A stretch of DNA of 64,000 nucleotides from Pedobacter steynii (lineage in GTDB: Bacteria > Bacteroidota > Bacteroidia > Sphingobacteriales > Sphingobacteriaceae): assembly GCF_900103665.1 (NCBI RefSeq), contig NZ_FNGY01000011.1, positions 62,001-126,000 on the forward strand, given 5' to 3'. Positions 24,216-30,915 of the stretch are shown here, piece after piece. Within the stretch, counting starts at the first letter, position 1; every line of letters starts with the position of its first letter. The position numbers were made by a program, and so were the translations under genes. Below the pieces are notes generated by a model that saw only the letters and a program-made list of their open reading frames with translations, ran no database searches and was not told the DNA's origin.

Positions 24216-24278
24216 GGATTCGAACCCCAAACCTTCTCATCCGTAGTGAGATGCTCTATCCAATTGAGCTACAAATGC
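24205..24278 (-). tRNA. tRNA-Arg (anticodon ACG)
   Basis: A 74-nt cloverleaf on the minus strand. The acceptor stem is GCATTTG/CAAGTGC, the anticodon stem TCTCA/TGAGA encloses the loop CTACGGA with anticodon ACG (24244-24242), and the T-arm contains GGTTCGAATCC. The 3' CCA is not encoded. It reads CGU/CGC codons after A-to-I editing. Its 3' end overlaps the recombinase stop by 11 bp, marking the probable ICE attachment site. Confidence 0.93.
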
Positions 24279-24310
24279 ATTTCCGTTTTCGTTGTTTCGG
24301 TAACGGACTG

Positions 24311-24341
24311 CAAAAGTAGTGTTTGAAATTGATTTTACAAA
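24311..24341 (-). promoter_or_regulatory. Promoter of tRNA-Arg
   Basis: On the minus strand TTTG (24341-24338), 19 nt, then TACTTTTG (24318-24311) is an exact match to the Bacteroidota -33/-7 consensus (TTTG, N19, TAnnTTTG). Transcription would start about 25 nt before the mature 5' end of the tRNA. Confidence 0.8.
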
Positions 24342-24387
24342 TTTTATTTAAAAAAAAATCTACATTTTCAATCAGACAAACGCCCTC

Positions 24388-24852
24388 TTATGCTTCTATG
24401 GAACGCTTAATCGCATCAAAGTCAGGCATATTACCTGCTTCTTCCAACACTTCTGAGTGAATAATTTTTCCTTCTTCATCAATTACAAAAGCCGATCTTT
24501 TGGAGATTCCTTTCATATTGAAAGCAAATTCTTCGTATAAAGCGCCGAATGCACCAGATGCTTCTTTGTTAAAATCAGACAACAAAGGGAACTGGTAGCT
24601 TTGTTCTTCTTTGAATTTAGCCAATGTAAACGGAGAATCTACAGAGATACCAACCACATCCGCATTCATTCCCTGATAATAGCCAAAGCTATCTCTCATC
24701 GTACAAAGCTGTGCAGTACACACCCCTGTAAAGGCTAATGGGAAGAAATGAACAACCAGTTTTCTACCTTTATAATCAGATAGTGCTACTTCTTTCAGGT
24801 CTGAGCTGAATAATTTAAAATCCGGGGCTTGATCGCCAACTTGTAATGCCAT
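24388..24852 (-). CDS. Peroxiredoxin (AhpC/TSA family)
   Basis: A 154-aa thioredoxin-fold peroxidase with no signal peptide, so cytoplasmic. The peroxidatic cysteine is C45 in PLAFTGVCTAQLC, with a second cysteine at 50. The start GDQAPDFKL and the FPLLSDFNKEASGAFGAL block are typical of the AhpE/redoxin branch. It reduces hydrogen peroxide and organic peroxides using a thiol reductant. It is 12 bp downstream of the RmlD-like gene on the same strand and probably cotranscribed with it. Confidence 0.85.
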   Translation of the reverse strand: MALQVGDQAPDFKLFSSDLKEVALSDYKGRKLVVHFFPLAFTGVCTAQLCTMRDSFGYYQGMNADVVGISVDSPFTLAKFKEEQSYQFPLLSDFNKEASGAFGALYEEFAFNMKGISKRSAFVIDEEGKIIHSEVLEEAGNMPDFDAIKRSIEA

Positions 24853-24864
24853 AATATATATAAT

Positions 24865-25770
24865 TTATTTATCCTTTAACTGTTCGTCCAATATCGCTAA
24901 TCCTTCCTGAAAACTGCGGGGCTGATAACCAAGATCACGAATTGTTTTATTTAAGATGAATCCTGTTCTTACCGGGCGTTTTGCACTCTGGTTTAAAGTT
25001 GCTGCGCTGATCTCTTTGATCAGGCTTTTATCCAGGTTCCAGTAATCTGCAACCTTCCCAACCAGTTCAGAAATACTCATCATATCTTTCCCCGAAGCAT
25101 TATAAACACCTTGCGCATTCTTAGATACCGCAAGTAAGCAGCAATCAGCAAGATCTTCTGCCAGGGTTGGCATCCGCCACTGGTCATTCACGACATTAAT
25201 AGGCTCGCCTTTTTCCAAAGCACCTTTTGCCCATAATACAATATTACTGCGGCTCATGTCACTTACAATACCATATACAATGATCGTTCTCAGGATTGCC
25301 CATTTTCCACCTGCAGCAATAATCGCATTTTCGGCTGCTAACTTCGTTTGTCCGTAATAACTCAAAGGACATGCCGGGGCAACCTCATCATACGGTCCGT
25401 TTGCACCATCAAAAATAAAGTCTGTAGACAAGTGAATCAGCTGTACATCGAATTGTTTACAGACCTGAATTAAGGTCTCCACAGCAGCTACGTTTAACTC
25501 ATGTGCCAGCTCTTTTTGCGACTCACAAGTATCCACATTTGTCATTGCTGCCGTATGAATGATCGCATCCGGTTTATATTTCGCTACAACTTCGGTCACA
25601 TTTGCCGGATTCAGGATGTCCATTTCAGCATAAACATATCCTTCTTTAACAGGGAAACGATTCTCTCCTCTGGAGGTCGCGATCAGGTTAAAATCTTTTG
25701 TTGCCAGGACACGTTCAGTGATCTTTTGCCCTGTAAGGCCGTTACTTCCAGTTACTAATATGGTTTTCAT
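24865..25770 (-). CDS. RmlD-like NAD(P)-dependent sugar reductase (extended SDR)
   Basis: A 301-aa Rossmann protein starting MKTILVTGSNGLTGQKI, with the nucleotide-binding TGSNGLTG loop at residues 7-14. The catalytic YxxxK is YYGQTK (about residue 134), and the STDFIFDGANGPYDE block is the RmlD-family signature. The family reduces dTDP-4-dehydrorhamnose, but divergent members act in other pathways; no rml genes are nearby, so the substrate is open. The start at the second of two adjacent ATGs is chosen. Confidence 0.75.
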   Translation of the reverse strand: MKTILVTGSNGLTGQKITERVLATKDFNLIATSRGENRFPVKEGYVYAEMDILNPANVTEVVAKYKPDAIIHTAAMTNVDTCESQKELAHELNVAAVETLIQVCKQFDVQLIHLSTDFIFDGANGPYDEVAPACPLSYYGQTKLAAENAIIAAGGKWAILRTIIVYGIVSDMSRSNIVLWAKGALEKGEPINVVNDQWRMPTLAEDLADCCLLAVSKNAQGVYNASGKDMMSISELVGKVADYWNLDKSLIKEISAATLNQSAKRPVRTGFILNKTIRDLGYQPRSFQEGLAILDEQLKDK

Positions 25771-25932
25771 CAATTATTTTTTCTTTTTAACAACGAAAGA
25801 ACCAGACAAAAAAACTCGCTTTTTACTACTAAAAAGCCGCTGTCTGAAGCCCGTTTTATACCCGCTAAATTATTCATTTAAAAACTGTGGAAAAACTTTT
25901 TATTTATATATGCAATTTATGTTGGAAAATCT

Positions 25933-25940
25933 TAACTTTG
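25933..25940 (+). promoter_or_regulatory. -7 element of the atpDC promoter
   Basis: TAACTTTG is a perfect TAnnTTTG box about 70 bp upstream of the atpD start. The -33 region 19 nt upstream does not match TTTG well. The rest of 25774-26010 is AT-rich with no gene. Confidence 0.5.
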
Positions 25941-26010
25941 CAAACCGAATTGTGGGCTTACAAAACGGCCTTTAACAAATTGATATTTATAATTTTACCC
26001 AAAACAATAT

Positions 26011-27516
26011 ATGCCTAACATTGGAAAAATAGCGCAGATTATAGGACCGGTAGTTGACGTGAGTTTTGCTGACGATGCTCATTTACCTCAAATTTTCTCT
26101 GCATTAGAGATTGAAAAAGAAAACGGACAGAAGATCGTTTTAGAAGTTCAACAACATCTTGGTGAAGACCGCGTACGTGCAATTGCAATGGACTCGACCG
26201 ATGGTTTAGTTCGTGGCATGAAAGCATTAGATACTGGTGCGCCTATCAAAATGCCTGTTGGTGATCAGATTAAAGGTCGTCTATTCAATGTTGTTGGTGA
26301 GGCTATCGACGGTATCAACGCAGTTGATAAAACCGGCGGAAGACCAATCCACAATGCTCCTCCTAAATTCGACGAGCTATCAACTGAATCAGAGGTACTA
26401 TTTACAGGTATCAAAGTAATCGACTTATTAGAGCCTTATGCTAAAGGTGGTAAAATCGGTTTGTTCGGTGGTGCGGGTGTAGGTAAAACGGTATTGATCA
26501 TGGAATTGGTAAACAACATCGCGAAAGCGTATGCTGGTTTATCAGTATTTGCCGGTGTAGGTGAGCGTACTCGTGAAGGTAATGACCTTTTACGTGAGTT
26601 TATCGAATCTGGTGTAATCAACTATGGCGAAGAGTTCCTTCATTCAATGGAAAAAGGTGGATGGGATCTAAGCAAGGTTGACACAGAGAAACTAAAAGAA
26701 TCTAAAGCAACATTGGTATTCGGTCAGATGAATGAGCCTCCTGGAGCACGTGCTCGTGTGGCTTTATCTGGACTAACCGTTGCTGAATACTTCCGTGATG
26801 GTGATGGCGAAGGCGCTGGAAAAGACATCCTTTTCTTCGTTGATAACATCTTCCGTTTCACTCAGGCAGGTTCTGAAGTATCGGCACTTTTAGGTCGTAT
26901 GCCTTCTGCGGTAGGTTACCAACCAACTTTGGCAACAGAGATGGGTTTAATGCAGGAACGTATTACTTCAACTAAACGTGGATCAATTACATCTGTTCAG
27001 GCGGTTTATGTACCTGCAGATGATTTAACGGATCCGGCTCCGGCTACAACGTTTGCCCACTTAGATGCAACAACAGTATTGTCACGTAAAATTTCTGAGC
27101 TAGGTATTTATCCTGCGGTGGATCCATTGGATTCAACTTCAAGAATCTTATCTCCGGCGATCTTAGGTGATGAGCACTATAACACTGCTCAACGCGTAAA
27201 AGAAATCTTACAACGTTATAAAGAACTTCAGGATATCATCGCGATTCTTGGTATGGACGAGTTATCTGAAGAGGATAAATTAATCGTTCACCGTGCGCGT
27301 CGTGTTCAACGTTTCTTATCTCAACCATTCCACGTAGCTGAGCAATTTACAGGCTTAAAAGGTGTACTTGTTGACATTAAAGATACCATCAAAGCATTTA
27401 ACATGATTATGGATGGTGAAGTTGATGAATATCCAGAGGCTGCATTTAACTTAGTAGGTGGTATCGAAGATGCAATCGAAAAAGGTAAGAAACTATTAGC
27501 TGAAGCAAACGCTTAA
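26011..27516 (+). CDS. atpD: F-type ATP synthase subunit beta
   Basis: The 501-aa catalytic subunit of F1. The P-loop GGAGVGKT is at residues 153-160, the GERTREGNDL block follows near residue 190, and the catalytic helix region ALSGLTVAEYFRD near 252 precedes the SALLGRMPSAVGYQPTLATE block. The start at MPNIGKIAQIIGPVVDV is conserved. It is encoded with atpC only; the other ATP synthase genes are not in the window, as is usual in Bacteroidota where atpDC is separate. Confidence 0.97.
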   Translation: MPNIGKIAQIIGPVVDVSFADDAHLPQIFSALEIEKENGQKIVLEVQQHLGEDRVRAIAMDSTDGLVRGMKALDTGAPIKMPVGDQIKGRLFNVVGEAIDGINAVDKTGGRPIHNAPPKFDELSTESEVLFTGIKVIDLLEPYAKGGKIGLFGGAGVGKTVLIMELVNNIAKAYAGLSVFAGVGERTREGNDLLREFIESGVINYGEEFLHSMEKGGWDLSKVDTEKLKESKATLVFGQMNEPPGARARVALSGLTVAEYFRDGDGEGAGKDILFFVDNIFRFTQAGSEVSALLGRMPSAVGYQPTLATEMGLMQERITSTKRGSITSVQAVYVPADDLTDPAPATTFAHLDATTVLSRKISELGIYPAVDPLDSTSRILSPAILGDEHYNTAQRVKEILQRYKELQDIIAILGMDELSEEDKLIVHRARRVQRFLSQPFHVAEQFTGLKGVLVDIKDTIKAFNMIMDGEVDEYPEAAFNLVGGIEDAIEKGKKLLAEANA

Positions 27517-27538
27517 TTAAAGCGCTTATACTTTGAAT

Positions 27539-27781
27539 ATGACACTAGAAATATTAACACCAGATAAAAAAGTCTTTGAAGGCGAAGTAACCGCGGTTAC
27601 GGTACCAGGTACCATGGGTTCTTTTCAAATTTTGAAAGACCATGCGCCTATTATCTCCACCTTAGAAGATGGACCAGTAATTATCAAAAGCAAAAACGGC
27701 GAAGAGACCTTTGTAATTAAAGGTGGTGTGGTTGAGGTTTTGAAAAACAAAATTATTGTCCTGGCCGAAGGAGTAGCTTAA
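27539..27781 (+). CDS. atpC: F-type ATP synthase subunit epsilon, short form
   Basis: From the ATG at 27539 it is 80 aa (a TTG at 27533 would add two). It contains only the N-terminal beta-sandwich (LEILTPDKKVFEGEVTAV... VPGTMGSFQILKDHAPIIS) that binds gamma and the c-ring. The C-terminal helical hairpin, which inhibits ATP hydrolysis in other bacteria, is absent, as in other Bacteroidota. It follows atpD by 22 bp and is followed by a strong terminator. Confidence 0.93.
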   Translation: MTLEILTPDKKVFEGEVTAVTVPGTMGSFQILKDHAPIISTLEDGPVIIKSKNGEETFVIKGGVVEVLKNKIIVLAEGVA

Positions 27782-27801
27782 TATTTAAAGCATAATATAT
27801 T

Positions 27802-27834
27802 AAAAGGATGTCTGCAGAGACATCCTTTTTTTTT
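27802..27834 (+). terminator. Intrinsic terminator of atpDC
   Basis: AAAAGGATGTCT (27802-27813) pairs with AGACATCCTTTT (27818-27829) around a GCAG loop and runs into eight or more Ts. It lies 20 bp after the atpC stop. Confidence 0.9.
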
Positions 27835-27845
27835 GCCTTATGAAA

Positions 27846-28469
27846 TCACTTCTTCATTAGAGAGCGCTGAATCCCAAACTCCCAGCGGTTAATTTTGCCG
27901 CTCTTACCATCAGAAATATTCTCGAAACGTTCTATCCCTTTATTCATCCGGATGTACAATCGTGTAGAACCACTTACTTTGACTTCCGCATCCAGGGCCA
28001 ATGACATGAAATTCTTAAATGCCTGCTGATCATCAGTTATCCTGTATTTATACCGGTTGGTATGGAAATTCCATTGCGGCCCTGCTCCGATACGCAGAAA
28101 AGGCATGGGGTTGACCTGGAAAAGCAAGGGCACCGACCAATAGCCCATCCCTTTCATGCCTGTCTTCAAGCCGTCGACAGCGACTATATTTTGTACCCGG
28201 GTTCGGGTATACAAAACTTCTGTCTGTAAACTGAGGAATGGCAATGGATCTAAATTCAGATAAAGCCCGAGCTGATAACTGATGCGGTTCTTATCAGAAA
28301 AATTGGGATTACTCCTCACATCAGTAGTGACACCGCCAAATTTATAGCCGATGTCTACCTGGGCCAGAGCAGAGGAATTACAAATGGTTACAAACGCTAA
28401 AATCGCCGGCTTCTTTTTCAACAGGTCTAAGACCTTCTTAAGTTTAATGTTTAATTCAATGTATATCAT
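27846..28469 (-). CDS. Outer-membrane beta-barrel protein (PorT-like)
   Basis: A 207-aa exported protein: a basic/hydrophobic leader ends near NSSALAQ, then alternating amphipathic strands such as ISYQLGLYLNLDPLPFLSL and YWSVPLLFQVNPMPFLRIG, ending in an aromatic strand (RWEFGIQRSLMKK). This is the outer_membrane_beta-barrel/PorT-like pattern of Bacteroidota. The ligand is unknown. It lies 59 bp downstream of the LytTR regulator on the same strand and could be its target. Confidence 0.7.
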   Translation of the reverse strand: MIYIELNIKLKKVLDLLKKKPAILAFVTICNSSALAQVDIGYKFGGVTTDVRSNPNFSDKNRISYQLGLYLNLDPLPFLSLQTEVLYTRTRVQNIVAVDGLKTGMKGMGYWSVPLLFQVNPMPFLRIGAGPQWNFHTNRYKYRITDDQQAFKNFMSLALDAEVKVSGSTRLYIRMNKGIERFENISDGKSGKINRWEFGIQRSLMKK

Positions 28470-28528
28470 ATATAGGTGTAACTATATTTTATATACAACT
28501 GAAAACCGGATAGGGACTAGTGCTGCGA

Positions 28529-29233
28529 CTACTTTATTCTATCCATGAAAGCATTTTTGTAAGTAATACCTATTGGAATAGCGCCATGTACATTTTTCAA
28601 ACGGACCACATTCCCTTCTATCATCTGAATTCCGGAGATCCGGATGATATAGGAATTATGCACACGGACAAACTGTGCCATGGGAAGCAGCGATTCCAGA
28701 TCCTTCATATTCATGAGTGCCTGCACGAGTTCTCCATTTTTATAGATCCCCACGTAATTCCGCATCCCCTCCACATAATCAATCTCATCGAAGTTGATCT
28801 TGATCAGCTTTCCTTTTTGCTCGGTCTTCACGAAAAGATAATCCTTTCGCTCCTCCTCTACTTTTACCTTGTCTAAACCAGCTATTAGCGTCATTGCCTT
28901 CTGGGCACTTTTTAGAAATCGTGGAAAGATGATCGGTTTAAGCAGAAAATCAATAACATCATGCTCAAAACCTTCCATTGCAAATTTACTATATGCGGTG
29001 GTAAAGACCACATGATGCTTCCCTCGTAACGCCCTCGTAAATTCCAGTCCCGACAATTCAGGCATTTCAATGTCGGAAAAGATCAGGTCTACCTCCGCTG
29101 TATTCAGAAATGCCAATGCCTCCAGCGGATCTGTCGAACTGTAAGTCAATTCCAAAAATGGAACGCGTTTAATGTAAGACACAAGGAGGTCTACAGCATG
29201 CTGTTCATCGTCTAGCACTAAACATCTAATCAT
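28529..29233 (-). CDS. LytTR-family response regulator
   Basis: A 234-aa protein (start chosen at MIRCLVLDDE; two further residues are possible). The receiver domain has the acidic pair DDE at 8-10, phospho-acceptor D54 in IFSDIEMPEL, and the conserved TTAYS and LLKP motifs. The C-terminal LytTR domain contains YLFVKTEQKGKLIKINFDEI and FVRVHNSYII. It binds DNA through LytTR after phosphorylation by an AlgZ/LytS-type kinase. No histidine kinase is adjacent, which is unusual for this class. Confidence 0.9.
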   Translation of the reverse strand: MIRCLVLDDEQHAVDLLVSYIKRVPFLELTYSSTDPLEALAFLNTAEVDLIFSDIEMPELSGLEFTRALRGKHHVVFTTAYSKFAMEGFEHDVIDFLLKPIIFPRFLKSAQKAMTLIAGLDKVKVEEERKDYLFVKTEQKGKLIKINFDEIDYVEGMRNYVGIYKNGELVQALMNMKDLESLLPMAQFVRVHNSYIIRISGIQMIEGNVVRLKNVHGAIPIGITYKNAFMDRIK

Positions 29234-29244
29234 ACACAAGAAGG

Positions 29245-29367
29245 TTATTTATTTTCCAGGTAAGCTCCATCCCCTATTGAATGTACTTCATCCGGCTCCA
29301 CTATAAACATTAGTCGTATTATATTTCGTTTTGTTACGCCCAGAAGGCATATTTTCTTAAATAACAT
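29245..29367 (-). CDS. Possible 40-aa ORF upstream of the LytTR regulator
   Basis: An ATG-to-TAA frame (MLFKKICLLGVTKRN ... IVEPDEVHSIGDG) ends 11 bp before the response-regulator start on the same strand. It could be a small protein, a coupled leader, or chance. No family is recognised. Low confidence. Confidence 0.2.
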   Translation of the reverse strand: MLFKKICLLGVTKRNIIRLMFIVEPDEVHSIGDGAYLENK

Positions 29368-29503
29368 GAAATCGATACCGGGAATCGTCAAATCGATGTA
29401 GAAAATAATTGCCCTATAACCAATTCCTATAAATTTACTTTAAGACTAACCATCAGTAATAAAGTTCATTCAGAAAAAAGATCCCCCTTAATAATTTCCC
29501 AAT

Positions 29504-29549
29504 AGCCCTGCTTCAGCGAATACCCCCAGCTGATAACAGGGCTTTTTTT
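29504..29549 (+). terminator. Orphan intrinsic terminator
   Basis: AGCCCTG (29504-29510) pairs with CAGGGCT (29537-29543), with an inner stem TCAGC/GCTGA, followed by seven Ts. No rightward gene precedes it: the nearest upstream gene runs leftward from 29233. It may end a small RNA transcribed from 29370-29500, or be left from a lost gene. Confidence 0.65.
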
Positions 29550-29643
29550 ATGTCCGTTATTCTTACAAAATTTACCAATTTTTTCGGGGTTTTCCACATT
29601 TCAGGAAGAAAATCACTAAAATTACAATGCTTGCATAATACCC

Positions 29644-29672
29644 ATACCGAATACCGATTTCATATTCGGTAT
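29644..29672. promoter_or_regulatory. Inverted repeat upstream of the ilv leader
   Basis: ATACCGAAT (29644-29652) and ATTCGGTAT (29664-29672) form a perfect 9-bp inverted repeat with an 11-bp spacer, about 170 bp upstream of the leader peptide. No T-run follows. It could be a repressor or activator site for the branched-chain operon or part of an upstream RNA. Confidence 0.4.
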
Positions 29673-29842
29673 AGTAGCAGCCAATTAAAGATATTAAAAA
29701 CACAAATTATCAAGAATAATATTTGTATATTGTAAAAAATAAAAGAATAATATTTTTTTTCAATTATTTTTAGCTGGCTATTGGAAGTGTAGAAGCCAAA
29801 GCCTAAATTGGATTTACAAAGCAACAACAAATAAAGAACAAA

Positions 29843-29926
29843 ATGAACCTTATTAGCACCGCCTTAATTATTGTCATTATTAATGTGATTCTTCTGCTGA
29901 TTACTCAGAGGGATAAGGCGCTGTAA
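29843..29926 (+). CDS. Branched-chain amino acid leader peptide
   Basis: A 27-codon ORF in which 15 residues are Ile, Val or Leu; residues 8-20 read LIIVIINVILLLI. It ends TQRDKAL and stops at 29926, 97 bp before ilvE. This is the composition of the ilv/leu leader peptides that control attenuation in enterobacteria: ribosomes stall on Ile/Val/Leu codons when charged tRNA is scarce. The GGCGCT in the last codons (29917-29922) is the antiterminator strand of the attenuator that follows. The peptide itself probably has no function. Confidence 0.8.
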   Translation: MNLISTALIIVIINVILLLITQRDKAL

Positions 29927-29982
29927 ATGAATATTTAATAAAAAAATATACGCAAGCGCCCCCCAAAAGTGGCGCTTTTTTA
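29917..29982 (+). promoter_or_regulatory. Transcription attenuator of the ilv-leu operon
   Basis: The terminator is AAGCGCC (29954-29960) paired with GGCGCTT (29971-29977) and followed by six Ts. The 5' arm AGCGCC can instead pair with GGCGCT at 29917-29922 inside the leader peptide's last codons, giving an antiterminator. A ribosome stalled on the Ile/Val/Leu run (codons 8-20) leaves 29917-29922 free, so the antiterminator forms and the operon is read. A ribosome at the stop codon (29924-29926) covers it, so the terminator forms. The geometry matches the classical mechanism. Confidence 0.8.
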
Positions 29983-30023
29983 ATGAACCAATAAAAAGAA
30001 CAAAACATCAATCTACAACCAAA

Positions 30024-30914
30024 ATGAAATACCATAATTCAAATACAGTGTTATACTTAGACGGCAAGTTCCAGAAAGCCGCCAACACAACTGCCGATAT
30101 CTACGGGCAATCGCTCCATTATGGCTACGCTGTATTTGAAGGGATCAGGGCATATCATACCCATAACGGAACCCGCATATTTAAGATCAGAGAGCATTTC
30201 GAAAGGTTAAAAAAATCTGCAGAACTGGTAAATATGCCTTTTCCATGGGATATCAACAACCTGATCAAACAAACCTATAAACTACTGGAATTAAACAATT
30301 TAAAAGACGCATACATCCGCCCATTGGTATATGCTGCGCCAAATATGCAATTGGTTGCCGCAACCGATGTTTCCATCATGATCTGTGCCTGGGAATGGGG
30401 AGCCTACCTTGGAAATCAGCAATTAAAAGTTTGCATTTCCAGCTATGAGCGTCCAAATCCAAAATCGACACCTATAGAAGCTAAAGTAAGTGGTAATTAC
30501 GTGAATTCTATCTTAGCCACTACAGAGGCAAAACGCAAAGGATTTGATGAAGCCTTATTGTTAGACATGAACGGCAATATCGCGGAAGCGCCTGGAGCAA
30601 ATATTTTTATTGAGAAAAACGGAAGGTTATACACCCCTCCTCTTGGCAATATCCTGGCTGGAATCACCCGTGCTACAGTCATCGAATTATGCCGCATACT
30701 GGACATCGAACTGGTAGAAAAGCACCTGACGGTAAAAGACCTGAAACATGCAGACAGCGCTTTCTTCTGTGGAACAGCTACAGAGATTGCAGGCATCGCT
30801 TCTGTCGACGAATATCAGTTCCCAATCCGTTGGAACGACAGTGTTGGTGCCACAATACAACGCACTTATAAATGTTTGGTTTTAGAAAAGCAAAATTACG
30901 AAGTAATCATATAA
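30024..30914 (+). CDS. ilvE: Branched-chain amino acid aminotransferase
   Basis: A 296-aa class IV PLP aminotransferase. It interconverts 2-oxo acids and Leu, Ile and Val with glutamate/2-oxoglutarate. The opening YLDGKFQKAANTTADIYGQS and HYGYAVFEGIRAY are IlvE signatures; the PLP lysine is in EAKVSGNYVNS near residue 155, and EAPGANIFIEKNG and GITRATVIELC follow. It heads the structural genes and ends 1 bp before ilvD. Confidence 0.95.
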   Translation: MKYHNSNTVLYLDGKFQKAANTTADIYGQSLHYGYAVFEGIRAYHTHNGTRIFKIREHFERLKKSAELVNMPFPWDINNLIKQTYKLLELNNLKDAYIRPLVYAAPNMQLVAATDVSIMICAWEWGAYLGNQQLKVCISSYERPNPKSTPIEAKVSGNYVNSILATTEAKRKGFDEALLLDMNGNIAEAPGANIFIEKNGRLYTPPLGNILAGITRATVIELCRILDIELVEKHLTVKDLKHADSAFFCGTATEIAGIASVDEYQFPIRWNDSVGATIQRTYKCLVLEKQNYEVII

Positions 30915-30915
30915 T

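Noticed and set aside
24205..24278. Insertion sequence or transposon end at the tRNA boundary
   Set aside because: No terminal inverted repeats or transposase are present. A site-specific recombinase gene ending in the tRNA gene explains the junction.
29550..29735. 61-aa rightward ORF after the orphan terminator
   Set aside because: It is AT-rich and contains the inverted repeat at 29644-29672. The sequence shows no protein-like pattern.
29740..30023. T-box or amino-acid riboswitch upstream of ilvE
   Set aside because: No T-box sequence or specifier stem is visible. The Ile/Val/Leu-rich leader peptide with a competing terminator explains the region fully.
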